Assembly: GCA_964372035.1 (NCBI GenBank)
Contig: CAYJPK010000087.1
Coordinates: 1-8,171, forward strand
Reading direction: 5' to 3'
Source of the DNA: CAYJPK01 sp964372035
GTDB lineage: Bacteria > Desulfobacterota > Desulfovibrionia > Desulfovibrionales > Desulfovibrionaceae
Length of the DNA: 8,171 nucleotides
Shown here: one piece after another, positions 6,097-8,171 of the stretch
How the letters are laid out: the number at the start of each line of letters is the position of its first letter
Position numbering within the stretch: position 1 is the first letter of the stretch
The notes under the pieces: model-generated
The model's input: only the letters and a program-made list of their open reading frames with translations
Told to the model about the DNA's origin: nothing
Databases searched by the model: none
Translations under genes and position numbers: made by a program

Positions 6097-6113
6097 AATA
6101 ACATATAGTTATT
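6097..6113. promoter_or_regulatory. T-N11-A inverted repeat upstream of the eda promoter
   Basis: AATAAC and GTTATT flank a five-base centre, giving the T-N11-A pattern of LysR-type sites. It lies between the LysR gene and the eda promoter. In such AT-rich DNA this pattern arises easily by chance, so the site is only suggestive. Confidence 0.25.
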
Positions 6114-6161
6114 AACATCAAAAATTATACACACAAAGAATTTACACCTATTAGCGTATCT

Positions 6162-7016
6162 TTAAATATTTGAAATGAAGAACTCTGTGCTTGGTTTTAA
6201 TTTGGCGTCTTTTAAATATACAATATAAAATTCATGCTTGGCGTTAATACCTTTTAGCTCAAAACTTGCCAGTTCATCATAGGCATTAACTAAGGATTCA
6301 TAGACAAATGAAACTCCTAGATTTGCGCCTACAAGCTTTGCAATCACCTGAAACGAATTACTACAAAGCAAAGACTTAAAAGAGCTGATAGAATAATTTT
6401 CTTCCATAAGCACCCGTTCAAAAATTTCACGAGTACCAGAACCAAGCTCACGAATTATAAAATTTTCATCAAATAATTGTGCAAGGTCAACACTTTGCCC
6501 GGCAAACGGGTGCGAGCCTGCACACACACCGTATAAACGCTCAGTTTTGTAGTGCATATAATCAAAATTTTCTTTGGCAAAATATCCTTCAATAAAGGCA
6601 ATATCCAATTGCCCACTTTTGATTTGTTGTAATAATGTTTCTGTATTTTCAACATAAATATCAATAAGCATATCATTTTTTGATAAAAAATCTGACAATT
6701 TATCCTTTAAAACATAGTCACCAATTGTGCGAGTTGCACCTATTTTCAAACTTTCTTTTTGTGGCTTAATGATAGTTTGGCGCAAGACTTTTTCGTTATA
6801 TGCAGCAAGTCGTGCGTACTTTTCTAAAATATGGGCTTGTGGTGTTAAACTTAACTGCCGATTTTCATAATTAAAGAGCTTGATGTCATATTCAGCTTCC
6901 AAAGCTTTAATGTGAGTGGTCACTGCTGGCTGAGTCATATTCAATAAAGCCGCAGTCTTGCGATAATTCAATTCATCGCATAGCTTTAGAAAAGTGTAAA
7001 TTTTATAATCAAGCAT
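6162..7016 (-). CDS. LysR-family transcriptional regulator (CysL/YeiE-like)
   Basis: The 284-residue protein has the LysR layout: a winged helix-turn-helix at about 1-60, with NYRKTAALLNMTQPAVTTHI at 17-36 as the helix-turn-helix core, a linker helix at 61-85, and an effector-binding domain from LKIGATRTIGDYVL (90-103) to the end. RELGSGTR at 189-196 and GVSFVYES at 234-241 are typical of the CysL/YeiE/CbbR-like branch. Length is slightly short for the family (around 290-300) but complete. The ATG at 7016 has GGAG (7022-7025) five bases upstream. It is divergent from a YeiH-family transporter, whose expression it probably controls; adjacent yeiE and yeiH in E. coli are the precedent. It is also 190 nt upstream of eda in the same direction, so control of the sugar-acid operon is possible but unproven. 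Its ligand cannot be read from sequence; sulfite or another small anion is a guess from the YeiE precedent. Confidence 0.88.
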   Translation of the reverse strand: MLDYKIYTFLKLCDELNYRKTAALLNMTQPAVTTHIKALEAEYDIKLFNYENRQLSLTPQAHILEKYARLAAYNEKVLRQTIIKPQKESLKIGATRTIGDYVLKDKLSDFLSKNDMLIDIYVENTETLLQQIKSGQLDIAFIEGYFAKENFDYMHYKTERLYGVCAGSHPFAGQSVDLAQLFDENFIIRELGSGTREIFERVLMEENYSISSFKSLLCSNSFQVIAKLVGANLGVSFVYESLVNAYDELASFELKGINAKHEFYIVYLKDAKLKPSTEFFISNI

Positions 7017-7046
7017 AAAAACTCCATAAACTTATTTTATTGTTTC

Positions 7047-7061
7047 ATAATAAATGATTAT
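7047..7061. promoter_or_regulatory. LysR-type inverted repeat near the lysR promoter
   Basis: ATAAT and ATTAT flank AAATG, giving a T-N11-A site (T7048, A7060). A TATTAT sequence on the minus strand (7047-7052) could be the -10 box of the lysR gene, about 31-36 bases upstream of its ATG, so binding here could give autorepression. No good -35 box is visible. Confidence 0.35.
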
Positions 7062-7063
7062 TT

Positions 7064-7080
7064 TATTTTATCGTAAAATA
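7064..7080. promoter_or_regulatory. LysR-type inverted repeat upstream of the YeiH-family gene
   Basis: TATTTTA and TAAAATA are perfect 7-bp inverted repeats around TCG, containing T-N11-A (T7066, A7078). The centre at 7072 is about 60 bases before the inferred start of transcription near 7132, close to where LysR-type recognition sites usually lie relative to an activated promoter. Confidence 0.45.
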
Positions 7081-7096
7081 TTGTTAAAAGCAAGTC

Positions 7097-7125
7097 TTGT
7101 TTAAAAACTTTTTTACTTGTATCAT
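7097..7125 (+). promoter_or_regulatory. Candidate promoter of the YeiH-family gene
   Basis: TTGTTT (7097-7102, weak -35) is followed after 17 bases by TATCAT (7120-7125, five of six matches to TATAAT). A weak -35 with a good -10 fits activator-dependent transcription. The start would be near 7132, which excludes the in-frame TTG at 7125 as a start codon. Confidence 0.5.
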
Positions 7126-7150
7126 TGCGAACAATTTTTAGTAATCTTGT

Positions 7151-7158
7151 GGGGGGGG
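7151..7158 (+). repeat. G8 homopolymer serving as ribosome-binding region
   Basis: Eight consecutive G residues end five bases before the ATG at 7164 and take the place of a normal Shine-Dalgarno sequence. The tract is striking in this AT-rich DNA. An in-frame GTG at 7149 and TTG at 7125 lie upstream, so if either were used, changes in tract length would shift the reading frame. Confidence 0.7.
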
Positions 7159-7163
7159 TTAAA

Positions 7164-8168
7164 ATGTTAACTGTTTTACCTAGTATTGTTTTAACATCAT
7201 GCTTGGCTTTTTTTGCTCTTTATCTTGAGTCTATTTTGCCAGTTCATGTTATTGGTTCTTCTGTAATGGCGTTATTTATCGGAATGGCAATTAGTTATTT
7301 CAAGGCACCATCTAAAAATATGAATGTCGGTCTAAAATTCATTTCAAAAAAAGTTTTACGCTTAGCTATTATCTTGCTTGGAGCATCACTTTCAATCGGA
7401 ACAATTTTAACAGTTGGCAAGTTTTCACTTGCTGTTATGCTCTTCACTCTATTTACTTGTTTTGGCGTTGGTTATTTTACAGGAAAAGCACTAGGTCTTA
7501 ACTGGAAAATGTCGAATTTAATTTCTGCTGGAACTGGTATATGCGGTGGGTCTGCTATTGCGGCAATTGCACCAGTTATTGACGCAAGTGAAACCGATAT
7601 TGCCTACGGTCTTTCAGCAACTTTTATTTTTGACATGGTAATGGTTATTGTCTTTCCTTTAATGGGAACTGCACTTGGACTTAGTGATATTGCTTATGGA
7701 CTTTGGGCAGGAACAGCTGTGAATGACACCTCTAGCGTTGTTGCTGCAAGTTATGCTTATTCTGAAGCTGCTGGCGATTATGCAACTATGGTTAAATTAA
7801 CACGTACTGTTGCAATTATTCCTATTGTTATTATCTTTGCATTTGTTGCGGCTCATGTTAAGCGCAAAAATAACGAAACCCCATCTAATAAAAAATTAAA
7901 TTTATTTTCTGTTGTGCCGTGGTTTATTTTAGGCTTTTTAGCTCTTGCTGGCTTAAATAGCTTAGGCGTTATAGATCCTGAAGTTTCTTACTATTTAAAA
8001 GAACTTGGTAAATTTCTAATGATTATGGCTTTAGCTGCAATTGGGCTTAGCACCAATCTTAAACAAATGAAAAGTGCTGGCATGGCTCCAATGCTTCATG
8101 GGTTTATTATTTCCTTATTAGTTGTTGTTGTGGCGATTGGCGTGCAATACATGCTTGATATTACTTAG
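7164..8168 (+). CDS. YeiH/UPF0324-family membrane transporter (putative sulfate exporter family)
   Basis: The 334-residue integral membrane protein belongs to the YeiH/UPF0324 family, annotated as putative sulfate exporters; the real substrate is unproven for most members. Around ten hydrophobic segments are visible across the whole length. Family blocks are GSSVMALFIGM at 31-41, LLGASLSIG at 71-79, GTGICGGSAIAAIAPV at 123-138, GTAVNDTSSVVAA at 183-195, KLTR at 211-214 and AAIGLSTNLK at 291-300. The two glycine-rich blocks are likely re-entrant or pore elements. I chose the ATG at 7164: it follows the G8 tract and lies downstream of the inferred transcription start, while the TTG at 7125 would add 13 residues without a ribosome-binding site. 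The gene is complete, ending with TAG three bases before the window edge. It is divergent from the LysR gene, which probably regulates it. Export of sulfite, sulfate or another small anion is an inference. Confidence 0.88.
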   Translation: MLTVLPSIVLTSCLAFFALYLESILPVHVIGSSVMALFIGMAISYFKAPSKNMNVGLKFISKKVLRLAIILLGASLSIGTILTVGKFSLAVMLFTLFTCFGVGYFTGKALGLNWKMSNLISAGTGICGGSAIAAIAPVIDASETDIAYGLSATFIFDMVMVIVFPLMGTALGLSDIAYGLWAGTAVNDTSSVVAASYAYSEAAGDYATMVKLTRTVAIIPIVIIFAFVAAHVKRKNNETPSNKKLNLFSVVPWFILGFLALAGLNSLGVIDPEVSYYLKELGKFLMIMALAAIGLSTNLKQMKSAGMAPMLHGFIISLLVVVVAIGVQYMLDIT

Positions 8169-8171
8169 TCG

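Noticed and set aside
7125..7163. TTG start for the YeiH-family gene
   Set aside because: This codon overlaps the inferred -10 box, so it would lie upstream of the transcript start, and it has no ribosome-binding site.

Overview
The window is AT-rich bacterial DNA, roughly one third G+C by eye, and densely packed. It holds eight recognisable genes, seven on the minus strand and one on the plus strand. Protein features point to an anaerobe. The MiaA protein carries blocks (ITAQPS, CPHHLYGF, GWSGIGC, TRAYAKRQRTWF) that I remember from Desulfovibrionaceae MiaA, so a low-GC, possibly host-associated relative of that group is my best guess. This rests on memory of family sequences and is only moderately secure. 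I see no insertion sequence, phage gene, CRISPR array, tRNA or rRNA.

Layout from left to right. Positions 1-141 hold no convincing gene but contain several adjacent inverted repeats. Positions 142-1632 (minus) encode a membrane protein fused to a spermidine-synthase-like domain, downstream of miaA (1685-2542, minus). Positions 2543-2634 separate miaA from the next operon and contain a 13-bp perfect hairpin. Positions 2635-5971 (minus) are a four-gene operon, transcribed in the order eda, 2-keto-3-deoxygluconate (KDG) kinase, small SAF-domain UxaA subunit, large UxaA subunit. Positions 6162-7016 (minus) encode a LysR-type regulator. Divergent from it, 7164-8168 (plus) encodes a YeiH/UPF0324-family membrane transporter.

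The four-gene operon reads as a short catabolic route. A two-part UxaA-type dehydratase would convert a sugar acid (altronate is the default guess) to KDG, the kinase would make KDPG, and the aldolase would split it into pyruvate and glyceraldehyde 3-phosphate. The enzymes and transporter that would supply the sugar acid are not in the window. The operon has a plausible promoter with an 18-bp palindrome over its -35 box, a 1-nt eda/kinase junction, and a terminator-like hairpin between the kinase and the dehydratase genes that may set unequal expression.

The LysR/YeiH pair is a known arrangement, comparable to adjacent yeiE and yeiH in Escherichia coli. The intergenic region carries two inverted repeats of the T-N11-A type and an unusual run of eight G residues just before the transporter start codon.
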